Below, one piece after another: positions 27,350 through 37,089 of a stretch of 64,000 nt of DNA. Both the position numbers and the translations under genes were made by a program. The notes beneath the pieces were generated by a model. It had not been told where the DNA came from and searched no databases. It was given only the letters and a program-made list of their open reading frames with translations. The stretch is from positions 62,001-126,000 of the forward strand of contig NZ_JAUXOY010000016.1 in NCBI RefSeq assembly GCF_030684185.1, written 5' to 3'. The stretch is from Methylotenera sp. (GTDB lineage: Bacteria > Pseudomonadota > Gammaproteobacteria > Burkholderiales > Methylophilaceae). Each line of letters begins with the position of its first letter. The first letter of the stretch is position 1.

Positions 27350-28888
27350 ATGAAAGTACGTGCCCAATTCGCCTTTGTCTTTAACTTAGATAAATGCATC
27401 GGCTGTCACACCTGCTCGGTTACCTGTAAAAACGTGTGGACTAACAGAAAAGGCGTGGAATACGCTTGGTTTAATAACGTGGAATCAAAGCCTGGCGTAG
27501 GTTACCCAAAACAATGGGAAAACCAGGATATTTGGAACGGCGGCTGGGAGCTTAAAAACGGCAAACTGGAATTAAAATCTGGCAGTCGTACCAACAAACT
27601 TCTCAATATTTTCGCCAACCCGGATATGCCTGAAATTGACGATTATTATGAGCCGTTTACTTACAACTACGCACATCTGAAAAACGCACCATTGTCAGAG
27701 GCCACGCCTACTGCTAGACCCATATCGCAAATCACAGGTGAGAGTATGGAAAAAATCACTTGGGGGCCAAACTGGGAAGATGACTTGGCTGGCGAGTACC
27801 ACAAGCGTAGTAAAGACAAAAACATGGATAACATCCAAAAAGAAATGTATGGTCAATTTGAAAATACCTTTCACATGTATTTGCCACGTATTTGCAACCA
27901 TTGCTTGAACGCTTCTTGCGTGGCGGCTTGCCCGTCAGGGTCTATTTACAAACGTGAAGAAGATGGCATTGTATTAGTTGACCAAGACAAATGTCGTGGT
28001 TGGCGTATGTGTGTAAGCTCTTGCCCCTACAAAAAGGTGTTCTACAACTGGGAGTCAGGCAAAGCTGAAAAATGCGTGGGTTGCTATCCACGCGTGGAAT
28101 CTGGTATGCCAACTGTGTGTTCAGAATCATGCGTGGGGCGCATACGCTACAACGGCATTATGCTATATGACGCTGACCGTATTGAAGAGTTTGCCAGCAT
28201 GGAAGACACGCAAGATTTGTACGAAGCACAGCGTAGTATTTTCTTAGATCCGAACGATCCTGAAGTGATTAAAGCCGCACGTGCAGAAGGGATTAATGAA
28301 GATTGGTTGGATGCTGCGCGTAAATCACCGATTTGGAAAATGGTGATGGATTGGAAAATCGCCTTCCCTATTCATCCTGAGTTCCGTACCTTACCAATGG
28401 TGTGGTACGTTCCACCACTATCACCTGTGCAATCACAAATTGACCAAGGCAACTTACCAGTTGGGCCTGATGGCGCAATTCCAGTGGCTGGTGCCATGCG
28501 CTTACCGGTGCAGTATTTAGCTAATCTGCTCACCGCAGGTAAAGAAGCGCCGATTGAAAGTGCGCTCAACAAATTGATTGCCATGCGTAGCTATCAACGC
28601 TCAATCCACGTAGAAGGTGTTGTTGATACACGTGCGATTGATGCAGCGGGATTAAGCGAAGATCAAGCCAAAGAAATGTACCGTTATTTAGCCATTGCTA
28701 ATTATGAAGACCGTTTTGTGATTCCGACTGGACATACTGAAGAAACGCTGGACGACTCTTTCGGCTTTCAAGGTCAAAATGGTTTTACTTTTGGCAATGA
28801 TACTTCACACGGGGTTTCGAAAATCACGCTGTTCCCTCGCCGCCGTAAAGACACGGTAGAGCCTAAAGAAGAAGCGCCTAATAGTTAA
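27350..28888 (+). CDS. narH: Respiratory nitrate reductase, beta subunit
   Basis: Iron-sulfur electron transfer subunit linking NarI haems to NarG. 512 aa, as in E. coli. Four cluster motifs are visible: CIGCHTCSVTCKNVW (about residues 16-30), CNHCLNASCVAACP (about 184-197), CRGWRMCVSSCPYKK (about 217-231) with Trp in place of a Cys, which gives the 3Fe-4S cluster, and CVGCYPRVESGMPTVC. 20 bases after narG, with an AAGGAG site. Confidence 0.97.
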   Translation: MKVRAQFAFVFNLDKCIGCHTCSVTCKNVWTNRKGVEYAWFNNVESKPGVGYPKQWENQDIWNGGWELKNGKLELKSGSRTNKLLNIFANPDMPEIDDYYEPFTYNYAHLKNAPLSEATPTARPISQITGESMEKITWGPNWEDDLAGEYHKRSKDKNMDNIQKEMYGQFENTFHMYLPRICNHCLNASCVAACPSGSIYKREEDGIVLVDQDKCRGWRMCVSSCPYKKVFYNWESGKAEKCVGCYPRVESGMPTVCSESCVGRIRYNGIMLYDADRIEEFASMEDTQDLYEAQRSIFLDPNDPEVIKAARAEGINEDWLDAARKSPIWKMVMDWKIAFPIHPEFRTLPMVWYVPPLSPVQSQIDQGNLPVGPDGAIPVAGAMRLPVQYLANLLTAGKEAPIESALNKLIAMRSYQRSIHVEGVVDTRAIDAAGLSEDQAKEMYRYLAIANYEDRFVIPTGHTEETLDDSFGFQGQNGFTFGNDTSHGVSKITLFPRRRKDTVEPKEEAPNS

Positions 28889-28898
28889 GGAAAATATC

Positions 28899-29417
28899 AT
28901 GCAAATCTATAAATTATTATCTGCTTTACTCGATTATCCAAACCAAGAATTGCTTGAGCATCTGCCAGAGTTACAAAATTTTGTGGTGCAAAATCAAGAA
29001 ATAGACCATGCCGAGCGTGAGGCTTTGCAGAGCTTTCTAAGCCACTTGCAAAGTATGTCTGTGACAGAGCTACAAGCGGATTATGTACAAACGTTTGATA
29101 TGACAGCGGAACACAGTTTGCACCTGACGCATCACTTATTTGGTGATGATAAAAATCGGGGCCCTGCGTTGATTGATTTAGGTGAGCTATACAAGGATTA
29201 TGGCGTAGAAGTGGTGACCAATGAGTTGCCCGACTATCTGCCGCTAGTGCTTGAATTTGCTGCTTATATGGATGACAACGAAGCCACTGTGTTTTTATCA
29301 GACGCTAAGAAAGTGCTAGGCGTGTTGACCGAAAATCTTCAAAAAGCTGAAAGTCCTTATGCGACACTGCTTTCTATCATTGAAAATCGGGCAACGCTAA
29401 CTAAATTGGCTGCTTAA
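28899..29417 (+). CDS. narJ: Nitrate reductase assembly chaperone
   Basis: Cytoplasmic chaperone of the TorD/DmsD/NarJ type that holds apo-NarGH for cofactor insertion and membrane docking. 172 aa with an all-helical pattern; conserved LLDYP near residue 10, YVQTFDMTAEHSLHLTHHLFGD (about 63-85) and DLGELYKDYG (about 91-100), the strongest NarJ signature. It is about 60 residues shorter than E. coli NarJ, missing the variable C-terminal part, as in many non-enteric NarJ proteins. Lies 10 bases after narH. Confidence 0.92.
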   Translation: MQIYKLLSALLDYPNQELLEHLPELQNFVVQNQEIDHAEREALQSFLSHLQSMSVTELQADYVQTFDMTAEHSLHLTHHLFGDDKNRGPALIDLGELYKDYGVEVVTNELPDYLPLVLEFAAYMDDNEATVFLSDAKKVLGVLTENLQKAESPYATLLSIIENRATLTKLAA

Positions 29418-29441
29418 GCTAAAGACATTAAGGAGAACAAA

Positions 29442-30140
29442 ATGAATCTACACAATTTTCTATATGGCGTGTATCCCTACGTTGCGCTTAGTGTGTTTTT
29501 GCTAGGCAGCCTGTTACGCTTCGATCGCGAGCAATACACATGGAAGAGCGATTCCAGCCAATTGTTATCCAAAGCAAATATGCGCCTTGGTAGCAACTTG
29601 TTTCATGTAGGTATTATTGCAATATTTTTCGGTCACGCTGTTGGTTTGCTTACGCCGCATAGTTGGTTTCAAGCCTTGGGCATATCTGACATGGCACACC
29701 AAATGGTGGCGATTTGGGCAGGGTCTATTTTCGGTGTTATGTGTTTAATTGGCGGGGCAATTTTATGGGTGCGTCGCATGTTTAATGCGCGGGTGTCAGC
29801 TGCAAGTCGCGGCTCTGACAAGTTTATTCTCAGTTGGCTGCTCATTACACTCATCCTTGGACTCTCGACCATTCCCGTGTCTATTGGACACGCTAATCAC
29901 GATAATCCTGCCGTGATGATTGCGCTGGCGGAGTGGGTGCAAAGCATTGTTTACCTACACCCAGACCCATCATTGTTAAACGGCGTGGATACCATTTTCA
30001 AAGTGCATCTGTTCTTTGGCATGACCGTGTTTCTGGTGTTTCCGTTCACACGCATGGTACACGTATGGAGCGCGCCGTTTGGCTATGTTAAGCGTCCTTA
30101 TCAAATCGTGCGTAGCAAACGTAAATTCTTAAAAAGCTAG
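29442..30140 (+). CDS. narI: Respiratory nitrate reductase, gamma subunit (cytochrome b)
   Basis: Di-haem b membrane subunit that oxidises quinol and anchors NarGH. 232 aa with five membrane segments. Haem-ligand His candidates: NLFHVGIIAIFFGHAVG (two His about ten residues apart, TM2) and VHLFFGMTVFLVFPFTRMVHVWS (TM5). The N-terminus NLHNFLYGVYPYVALSVF is typical. It begins 24 bases after narJ. Confidence 0.95.
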   Translation: MNLHNFLYGVYPYVALSVFLLGSLLRFDREQYTWKSDSSQLLSKANMRLGSNLFHVGIIAIFFGHAVGLLTPHSWFQALGISDMAHQMVAIWAGSIFGVMCLIGGAILWVRRMFNARVSAASRGSDKFILSWLLITLILGLSTIPVSIGHANHDNPAVMIALAEWVQSIVYLHPDPSLLNGVDTIFKVHLFFGMTVFLVFPFTRMVHVWSAPFGYVKRPYQIVRSKRKFLKS

Positions 30141-30149
30141 GAGATGGCA

Positions 30150-31553
30150 ATGAATCGTCGATTAAGTATTTCTGTATTTTCCGCCTTATTAGCGATGTGG
30201 GCATTACCAGCTTTGGCAGATGAGGCTGCTAAACCTGCACCGCCTGAAACCCTGCTTGAAGCTATCAAGCAAGGCAAGCCAATGACCAGTTTTCGGTTGC
30301 GTTACGAGAATGTAGATCAAGAAGCATTTCAGCCAGCCCCAAATACAGCTAAAAAGCTCGACACAGGCGAAGCCTTTACCTTACGCAGCTTAATCGGCTG
30401 GCAGACAGCACCATTTAATAATTTCAGTTTTGCTGCACAAATCACCGATGTGCATGAGTTTAATGATAGCTTTAACGATAGGCGTAACAATTTAAGTGAG
30501 CCAGGCAAAGCCAATTACCCCAACATTGTTGACCCAGGCTACACTGACATCAATCAACTGTATGTGGACTGGACCGGTATTAAAAACACCAAACTGCGCT
30601 TGGGTCGCCAACAGCTTAATCTGGACAATGTACGCTTTATCGGCGACATCGGCTTCAGGCAAAACATGCAAGTGTTTGATGGTATTTCTGTGTTGAATAA
30701 AAGTATCCCTGATGTGGAAATCTTTGCCGCACACTTTGACAAAGTCCGCCAGATCACCACCAAACTACGTGATGGCAACATTGATATGGTGAATGCCAAA
30801 TACCGCATCTCACCGACAGAATCACTAATAGGCTATGGATACTTCGTTGATGTAGCCAACTTGGGGCAAAATGGCCAGCCTGCCGGCGGTCCAAGCGCGG
30901 CAAGCTATGTAGTGAGCGGCGGCAATGGCTTGGGTGCCAGCCAAGACTCCACACCAGCAGCCACTACCGATGCCAGTAGCAAAACCTTTGGCCTGCGCTT
31001 AGACGGCGCACGTAAAATCAGCGAAGACTGGAAACTGCATTACACCGCAGAGTATGCCAAACAGGATGACTACCGTGGCGGCAGTTCACTGATTGATGCA
31101 CACTACTTCAAACTCGGTGGCGGGGCAGGATATGGTGCATGGTCATTGCGTATCGATCATGAAAAGCTTTCCAGTAACAATGGTAAATACGCCTTTCAAA
31201 CTCCATTGGGCACTAATCACCTGTTTCAAGGCTGGGCAGATGTATTTTTAGCCACACCACGTCAAGGCATGGAAGATACTTTCATTACATTTTCTGGCAG
31301 TATCGAGAAAGCCAAGCTGTATGCGGAATACCATATATTTAAGTCGGATGAGAAATACCAATCTATTGGCAAGCTTGGTGACAAATACGGCACCGAGTTG
31401 GATGTCAGCGTGACTTACCCGTTCAGCAAAGAGCTGATGGGCAAGGTGGAATACGCCAAATTCAATGAAAGCGATGTTTATGGCACTTTGGCGGGTGCAG
31501 CACGTAAGGGCGATAAGGAAATATTCTGGGTCACAGGAATGTACACTTTCTAG
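30150..31553 (+). CDS. Outer-membrane beta-barrel protein (alginate_exp/porin type) in the nar operon
   Basis: Predicted outer membrane protein of 467 aa. A signal peptide (RRLSISVFSALLAMWALPALA, cleavage about residue 24) is followed by a region rich in alternating hydrophobic residues, e.g. FRLRYENVDQE, SFAAQITDVHEFND and LRLGRQQLNLDNVRFIG, which match the alginate-export/OprD-like porin group. The protein ends in a terminal Phe (WVTGMYTF), the BAM recognition signal. I prefer the ATG at 30150 since AGGAG lies 6 bases upstream; 30144 is also possible. It sits 9 bases after narI and 9 before moaA, so it belongs to the nar transcript, perhaps for nitrate/nitrite passage. The function is inferred from context only. 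Confidence 0.82.
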   Translation: MNRRLSISVFSALLAMWALPALADEAAKPAPPETLLEAIKQGKPMTSFRLRYENVDQEAFQPAPNTAKKLDTGEAFTLRSLIGWQTAPFNNFSFAAQITDVHEFNDSFNDRRNNLSEPGKANYPNIVDPGYTDINQLYVDWTGIKNTKLRLGRQQLNLDNVRFIGDIGFRQNMQVFDGISVLNKSIPDVEIFAAHFDKVRQITTKLRDGNIDMVNAKYRISPTESLIGYGYFVDVANLGQNGQPAGGPSAASYVVSGGNGLGASQDSTPAATTDASSKTFGLRLDGARKISEDWKLHYTAEYAKQDDYRGGSSLIDAHYFKLGGGAGYGAWSLRIDHEKLSSNNGKYAFQTPLGTNHLFQGWADVFLATPRQGMEDTFITFSGSIEKAKLYAEYHIFKSDEKYQSIGKLGDKYGTELDVSVTYPFSKELMGKVEYAKFNESDVYGTLAGAARKGDKEIFWVTGMYTF

Positions 31554-31562
31554 TTTTAACCC

Positions 31563-32573
31563 ATGCATAAAAATAACACTTACCCTACAACTTTAATTGA
31601 TAGCTTCGGCCGCAAGGTGGATTATATTCGCCTGTCAATCACGGATAGATGCGATTTTCGCTGTGTCTACTGCATGTCGGAAGACATGACTTTTCTGCCG
31701 CGAGATGAAGTATTGTCGCTAGAAGAATGTGCGCGATTAGTAAAAGTCTTTGTCTCGTTAGGCGTAAGTAAAGTTCGCATTACAGGCGGAGAGCCTCTGG
31801 TGCGTAAAAATGCGCTCCAGTTATTTGAAGAAATCGGGCAGTTGCAAGGTTTGCGCGAACTGGTTTTAACAACCAATGGCTCACAATTAGCACATCAAGC
31901 ATTCGCCTTAAAACAAGCAGGTGTGCGCCGCATTAACATTAGTCTTGATAGTTTGGACGCAACACTATTTCGTAAAATCACCCGTGTCGGTGAACTAGAT
32001 AAAGTGCTGTGCGGTATTGCCGCTGCCAAGCAAGCAGGTTTTGAAAACATTAAGCTCAATGCCCTGCTAATGCGCGGCATCAATGATGATGAAGCGCTAC
32101 CTTTAACAGCGTTTGCGGTGGAGCAAGGCTTAGACATCTCATTTATTGAGGAAATGCCGCTAGGCGAAGTGCAACATTCCCGTAGCGAAAGTTATGTAAG
32201 CAATGAAGACACGTTAAAGCTGCTGAGAGCACGCTATGATTTAGTCAGTAGCGCAGAGACTACAGGCGGCCCCGCACGCTATTGGCGTATTCCAAACTCA
32301 TCTACAAAAATCGGCTTTATCTCCCCGCATAGTCATAACTTTTGCGAATCATGCAATCGTGTACGCATTACCTGCAAAGGTGAGCTATATCTTTGTCTGG
32401 GACAAGAGAATAAAGTTGACCTAAGACCCTTGTTAAGAGAATTCCCACATGATGATAAACCTCTGATACAAGCGATTGTTGACAGTATGCAAGCAAAACC
32501 CAAAGGTCATGACTTCAATGTAAAGCGTGCGGCGCCGGCTGTGATACGCTTTATGTCGCACACTGGTGGTTGA
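31563..32573 (+). CDS. moaA: GTP 3',8-cyclase, molybdenum cofactor synthesis
   Basis: Radical SAM enzyme for the first step of molybdopterin synthesis. 336 aa. N-terminal SAM cluster motif CDFRCVYC (about residues 30-37), GGEPL at about 80, C-terminal second cluster with CESCNRVRITCKG (about 262-274) and a terminal Gly-Gly (SHTGG) that is needed for activity. Its place at the end of the nar operon couples cofactor supply to nitrate reductase production. Confidence 0.96.
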   Translation: MHKNNTYPTTLIDSFGRKVDYIRLSITDRCDFRCVYCMSEDMTFLPRDEVLSLEECARLVKVFVSLGVSKVRITGGEPLVRKNALQLFEEIGQLQGLRELVLTTNGSQLAHQAFALKQAGVRRINISLDSLDATLFRKITRVGELDKVLCGIAAAKQAGFENIKLNALLMRGINDDEALPLTAFAVEQGLDISFIEEMPLGEVQHSRSESYVSNEDTLKLLRARYDLVSSAETTGGPARYWRIPNSSTKIGFISPHSHNFCESCNRVRITCKGELYLCLGQENKVDLRPLLREFPHDDKPLIQAIVDSMQAKPKGHDFNVKRAAPAVIRFMSHTGG

Positions 32574-32820
32574 TAGTAAGCTCATAGCTAGAGAGATTAC
32601 TCATTGAGTATCCGCTATAATGTGTCGGAGCTGTTGGTTGTCGAGTGGCAGGTTCAGGACAAGCTAACCTCTGAGTTAATTGACTCAATCATTTGATTTA
32701 TTTGCTTAGCCTCAACAAAATTCAAAATAAATCACGGAATACTGATGCCCGTTTTTATAAAGAGTAATTGAAAAGATTAATACCAGCCTACTAACTCAGT
32801 TTATTATCCAGCCAGATTTA
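32574..32820. other. Convergent moaA-der gap without a gene
   Basis: Contains small dyads (TACTC/GAGTA at about 32599-32611 and TGAGT/ACTCA at about 32670-32685) that could end transcription from either side, plus a perfect TATAAT hexamer at 32616-32621 with no acceptable -35. No reading frame is supported. Confidence 0.4.
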
Positions 32821-34275
32821 CTATCGCTTTTTAGCACTTCTATCTTTATCTTCCACCACTTTTTTAGCTTTTAATTCAGCACGGTGTGCAGTTTTGCGGC
32901 GTCGCATACTCACGATACCTTCGCCTGGTTTGCGTTTATCTTCATCTTCGGCAAATGGGTTGCTGCCTTGCTTGTATTGCACACGCAGTGGCGTGCCTGA
33001 TAGCTGGAATGTTCTGCGGAAGGTTTTTTCCAAAAATCTGGTATAAGCATCTTTCACGCCATCTACATGGTTGCCGTGTATTACCACAATAGGTGGGTTG
33101 CTGCCGCCTTGGTGCGCATAACGCAACTTAGGGCGTATGCCTTTGCTAATCGGCGGTTGATGCTGTTGTAGAGCATCTATCAGCACGCGTGTGAGTTGTG
33201 GAGTAGATAGTTTGGCAAACGCTGCTTTAAATGCTATGTCGACAGATTTAAATAGTTCTGGCAGACCTTTTTTACGCAGCGCCGAAATGTAATGGAACTC
33301 AGCAAAGTCTAAAAACATTAACTTACGGTCTATTTCGCGCTTAATCCAGTCACGTTCTTCTTCTTTTAGGCCATCCCATTTGTTAATGGCTACCACCAAT
33401 GCACGCCCAGCTTCTAATATATACGCAGCTACGTGGGCATCTTGCTCAGTAATGCCTTCTTGCGCATCAACCACCAAAATTACCACGTTGGCCTCTTCAA
33501 TAGACTGTATGGTTTTAATGACCGAGAATTTTTCAATCGCTTCTAATACTCGACCACGCTTACGAACGCCAGCGGTATCTATCAGCGTGTAATGCTTACC
33601 GTTTTTTTCTAAATCAATACTTATAGAATCACGGGTAGTACCAGGTTCATCAAACGCAATAACGCGGTCTTCACCTAATAGCGCATTGACTAGGGTTGAT
33701 TTACCTACGTTAGGCCGACCAACAATGGCGACTTTAGGTACTCTTTCACCTGTGTAATCTTCTTCAGGCTCTTCTTCAACTACATGAAAACTCTCAAGTG
33801 CCAAATCAATAATATCTTTTACGCCCTCACCATGCGCAGACGAAATAGAAAGCGGGTCACCCAAACCTAATTCATGGAACTCAGCACTGACAACGGCTTT
33901 ATTCATGCCTTCAGTTTTATTCACGGCCAGTAAAACTGGACATTTACACTTACGCAGGCGATTAGCAATTTCCATGTCTTGCGGCGTAGCACCTTGGCGA
34001 CCATCCACCAAAAAAATAATCACATCAGCTTCATCAATCGCTAATAGCGTTTGCACTGCCATGGCTTTAAGAATACCGCTGTCAGTATTAGGTTCGAACC
34101 CGCCAGTATCAACCACTAAATAAGGCTGGCTTGCACCGACACCTCGGCCATAATGACGATCACGCGTGAGCCCAGGTAAATCCGCGACTAATGCGTCACG
34201 GCTTTTGGTCAGGCGATTAAATAAAGTGGATTTGCCGACATTGGGTCGACCAACCAAAACAACGGTAGGTAACAT
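32821..34275 (-). CDS. der: Ribosome assembly GTPase Der (EngA)
   Basis: Essential double-GTPase for 50S subunit maturation. 484 aa. First G domain: [14 protein letters not shown] (about residues 8-21), [17 protein letters not shown]. Second G domain: [14 protein letters not shown] (about 185-198), [14 protein letters not shown]. The KH-like C-terminal domain follows and ends in a basic tail. Last gene of the minus-strand run, downstream of bamB, a conserved order. Confidence 0.97.
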   Translation of the reverse strand: MLPTVVLVGRPNVGKSTLFNRLTKSRDALVADLPGLTRDRHYGRGVGASQPYLVVDTGGFEPNTDSGILKAMAVQTLLAIDEADVIIFLVDGRQGATPQDMEIANRLRKCKCPVLLAVNKTEGMNKAVVSAEFHELGLGDPLSISSAHGEGVKDIIDLALESFHVVEEEPEEDYTGERVPKVAIVGRPNVGKSTLVNALLGEDRVIAFDEPGTTRDSISIDLEKNGKHYTLIDTAGVRKRGRVLEAIEKFSVIKTIQSIEEANVVILVVDAQEGITEQDAHVAAYILEAGRALVVAINKWDGLKEEERDWIKREIDRKLMFLDFAEFHYISALRKKGLPELFKSVDIAFKAAFAKLSTPQLTRVLIDALQQHQPPISKGIRPKLRYAHQGGSNPPIVVIHGNHVDGVKDAYTRFLEKTFRRTFQLSGTPLRVQYKQGSNPFAEDEDKRKPGEGIVSMRRRKTAHRAELKAKKVVEDKDRSAKKR

Positions 34276-34336
34276 ACGAGCCTTCTAAATATTTTTTGAG
34301 CTAAATGGCTCTATGGCTAAGGCTATTTTAAAACAA

Positions 34337-35527
34337 TCACTTAACCTGGATTGCATAAACTCCGCCATCACGTGTTTGTGCTAACACGGTAGAACTATTG
34401 ATTGATGCCATTAAGGGCATAATCGGGCTATTAGCTGTTTTGATTCTAGAGGCTAAAGCACCGTCATCTCGGCTTAAGAAGTGAACATAGCCTTCTAAAT
34501 CACCAACTACAATCAAATCACCCAACGGTACTGGTGCTGTTAGTTGTCTATTTTTAAGCGCAGCCTGGCGCCAGAAAGTTTTACCTGTTGTATAGTCAAG
34601 CGCATAAATTGAGCCAGCCGCATGCGACACAAAAATACGCCCATCCTGAACATTCAACCCAGATAAACTGGAAATATCACGATTCCAAACAACGCGTCCC
34701 GTTGTCCTGTCAACCGCAGCTATTTTACCCTGATAGGCAACTGCATAAACTAAAGGGCCATCCACTACTGGCAAACTTGTAATATCTGCAATACGCTCAA
34801 TTTCAGTTACGCCTTTGGGTTGTGCAACAGAGGCTTCCCATAAGATTTTACCGTTGTCTGCTCGCACTGCAACCAGTTTACCGCCACCAAAACCAGCATA
34901 AACTGCACCGCCATCAACGACAACTCCTGCGCTACTGCGCAAAGTAAGTGCTGGGCTTGTACGGTCATAAACCCATTTTCGACTGCCATCATCGGCATTA
35001 ATACCGTAAATGCGGCTATCACCGGTTCGGGCAATGACAACGCCATCAAAATACTTTGGTGCACTTAGCACTTCGCTACTTAGCTTAGATTTCCATTGAA
35101 GTTTGCCTGCATTATCATAAGCATAGACAATACCTTTTTGTGTACCTACCATCACCAAGCTGCCACCCACACCAACACCGCCTGACAGCTTTTCGCCCGT
35201 TTTCACGCGCCATATTTGGCTGCCGTTAGTCACATCTAATTTAACAACCTCACCGCTTGCACTTGCGGCGTAGGCAAAGCCCGCTTCGACTACGGGAGAA
35301 AATTCAAAGTCATCTGCAGCACCGACTTTGGCTTGCCATAGCAGCTTGGTAGCAACCGTTTCCTTAATCTCAGCTAACGGATCTGGCGCATCTGTAGCCA
35401 CACGACCAAAGATTTTATCAGACACGCTTGTTTTCAAGTCCCCGATGGTGCTGCATCCAGTCATCATCAACAGGCTAATAACAGCAAGAAAATTTAATGA
35501 TGCTTTTTTATATTGGTGTGAGAACAA
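34337..35527 (-). CDS. bamB: Outer membrane assembly lipoprotein BamB
   Basis: BAM complex lipoprotein with an eight-bladed beta-propeller. 396 aa. Lipobox LLMMTGC (Cys about residue 25). PQQ-like blades repeat through the protein (SGEVVKLDVTNGSQIWRVKTG, GIVYAYDNAGKLQWKS, GKIAAVDRTTGRVVWNRD). The TTG start at 35527 is supported by GGAG 7 bases upstream and by the lipoprotein signal right after it. Between the yfgM-like gene and der, as in most beta- and gamma-proteobacteria. Confidence 0.95.
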   Translation of the reverse strand: MFSHQYKKASLNFLAVISLLMMTGCSTIGDLKTSVSDKIFGRVATDAPDPLAEIKETVATKLLWQAKVGAADDFEFSPVVEAGFAYAASASGEVVKLDVTNGSQIWRVKTGEKLSGGVGVGGSLVMVGTQKGIVYAYDNAGKLQWKSKLSSEVLSAPKYFDGVVIARTGDSRIYGINADDGSRKWVYDRTSPALTLRSSAGVVVDGGAVYAGFGGGKLVAVRADNGKILWEASVAQPKGVTEIERIADITSLPVVDGPLVYAVAYQGKIAAVDRTTGRVVWNRDISSLSGLNVQDGRIFVSHAAGSIYALDYTTGKTFWRQAALKNRQLTAPVPLGDLIVVGDLEGYVHFLSRDDGALASRIKTANSPIMPLMASINSSTVLAQTRDGGVYAIQVK

Positions 35528-35582
35528 TACAATGCTCCAACTTATTTTAAATGTTGCGAATTAAACTAAAACGCGGCAATTG

Positions 35583-36206
35583 TTAACCTAGCGCTTCAAG
35601 TTTTTGCTGAGTGATAGCACGAAATTTTCCTTGTGGTTCTAATTTAATTAGCGCCTCTTCATAAGCAGCTTTCGCCTCTGGGTTTTTACCCTGACTGACT
35701 AAAATATCACCTTTAAGATCCGCAAATAATCCATCAAAACCAGCATCATGTGGGGCGTTAAGTAACTTTAATGCCGCTTCATAGTCTTTTTCTTCTGCCA
35801 GGATATTCGCTAATTGTAAGCTGGCTAAGGCACTTACTGATGTTTCTATAGCGTTTTTAATTGTCCATTCTAATTGCGCTTTTGCACTTTTAATTTCATT
35901 AGCTTGATAATTCGCTTTGGCTGATAACAAAGCTGCACGCCCAGCGTACGGTGTTGCACCAAATTTCTCCATCAATACGGCAGATTTTTCCTGAATTGCC
36001 TTTAGATCTTTTTCCTCTGTAACTAACAGGTCCTGGTATTGTGTAGAGGCCTCTACAGCTTGCTTGTTTTGATAGTAATGCCAACCTTGATAGGCCGCAT
36101 AAGCCACTAACAGGCCAATGACCAGCGTGCTAATTAACTTACCATTTTGCTTCCACCAAGCTTTTAGTTCATCAATCTGTTCTTGCTCTTCTAAATCGTA
36201 TGCCAT
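35583..36206 (-). CDS. YfgM-type TPR membrane protein
   Basis: Single-pass inner-membrane protein with periplasmic TPR repeats. 207 aa: soluble N-terminus with the family signature EEQEQIDELKAWWKQNGK, TM at about 22-42 (LISTLVIGLLVAYAAYQGW), then TPR-like helices. In E. coli, YfgM (AncA) is an ancillary SecYEG subunit that works with PpiD and periplasmic chaperones. Directly upstream of bamB. Confidence 0.9.
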   Translation of the reverse strand: MAYDLEEQEQIDELKAWWKQNGKLISTLVIGLLVAYAAYQGWHYYQNKQAVEASTQYQDLLVTEEKDLKAIQEKSAVLMEKFGATPYAGRAALLSAKANYQANEIKSAKAQLEWTIKNAIETSVSALASLQLANILAEEKDYEAALKLLNAPHDAGFDGLFADLKGDILVSQGKNPEAKAAYEEALIKLEPQGKFRAITQQKLEALG

Positions 36207-36285
36207 TGCTTTTTCCTAAACTATCTTTAAATCAAATTAATTTAATTAAACTGTTTTCTATCTATTTAATATTTAAGCCAAAAAA

Positions 36286-37089
36286 CTAGCTATTCACCGC
36301 TTTTTTACCGGGTATCGCCGCCAGTAAATTCTGAGTGTACTCATGTTGTGGCTGTAGATAGATATCCACCACCGACCCTTGCTCAACCACCTTACCCTGA
36401 TGCATCACCACAATATCATCTGCAATGTGTCGTACCACACGTAAATCATGACTGATAAACAAGTAGCTCAATGCCATTTCCTGTTGCAACTCCTTGAGTA
36501 ACAACAAAATTTGCGCCTGGATTGATACATCCAATGCAGATACAGGCTCATCGCACACTACCACTTTCGGCTGCAATACTAAAGCCCGTGCAATACCTAC
36601 CCGCTGCCTTTGCCCACCTGAAAACTCATGTGGATACTTCTGCATATCGGCTTCAGTAAGCCCCACGCGCTTTAACATAGCGACTACTTTTTGTTGCTGT
36701 GCTGTTGCGTTACCAATCTTATGAATAAGCAATCCTTCACCTACAATCTCACCCACACGCATACGTGGATTAAGCGATGCGAAAGGATCTTGAAACACCA
36801 TTTGTAAATTTTTACGAACCGCACGCAAATCTGCGCCACTCATTTTTGCAAGGTCTTGACCTGCAAATAGCACTTCACCGCTATCCAAGGGTTGCAATTG
36901 TAACAGACAACGTGCCAACGTGGATTTACCGCTACCAGATTCACCTACAACCGCAAGTGTTTTACCTTCGATTAAACTTATACTTACGTCATCTAAAGCT
37001 TTGACTATAGTAGTGCCAAAACCAAACTTTCCACTACGTTGCGTATAAGTTTTAACTAAATGATTGGCTTGCAAGATGATGTCGCTCAT
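36286..37089 (-). CDS. Oligopeptide-type ABC transporter ATPase (OppF/DppF-like)
   Basis: Cytoplasmic ATPase of a peptide/nickel class ABC importer, 267 aa. Walker A GESGSGKSTLARC (about residues 50-62), signature SGGQRQRVGIARAL, Walker B VVCDEPVSALD and switch His in LFISHDLRVVRHIAD. The characteristic QMVFQDPFASLNPRMRVGEIVGE marks the OppF/DppF group. Its start overlaps the stop of the OppD-like gene by 4 bases. No permease or binding protein gene lies nearby in this window. Confidence 0.9.
   Translation of the reverse strand: MSDIILQANHLVKTYTQRSGKFGFGTTIVKALDDVSISLIEGKTLAVVGESGSGKSTLARCLLQLQPLDSGEVLFAGQDLAKMSGADLRAVRKNLQMVFQDPFASLNPRMRVGEIVGEGLLIHKIGNATAQQQKVVAMLKRVGLTEADMQKYPHEFSGGQRQRVGIARALVLQPKVVVCDEPVSALDVSIQAQILLLLKELQQEMALSYLFISHDLRVVRHIADDIVVMHQGKVVEQGSVVDIYLQPQHEYTQNLLAAIPGKKAVNS

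Noticed and set aside
32574-32820. Small RNA gene suggested by a TATAAT hexamer and dyads after moaA
   Set aside because: No -35, no clear terminator T-run and no recognisable family.
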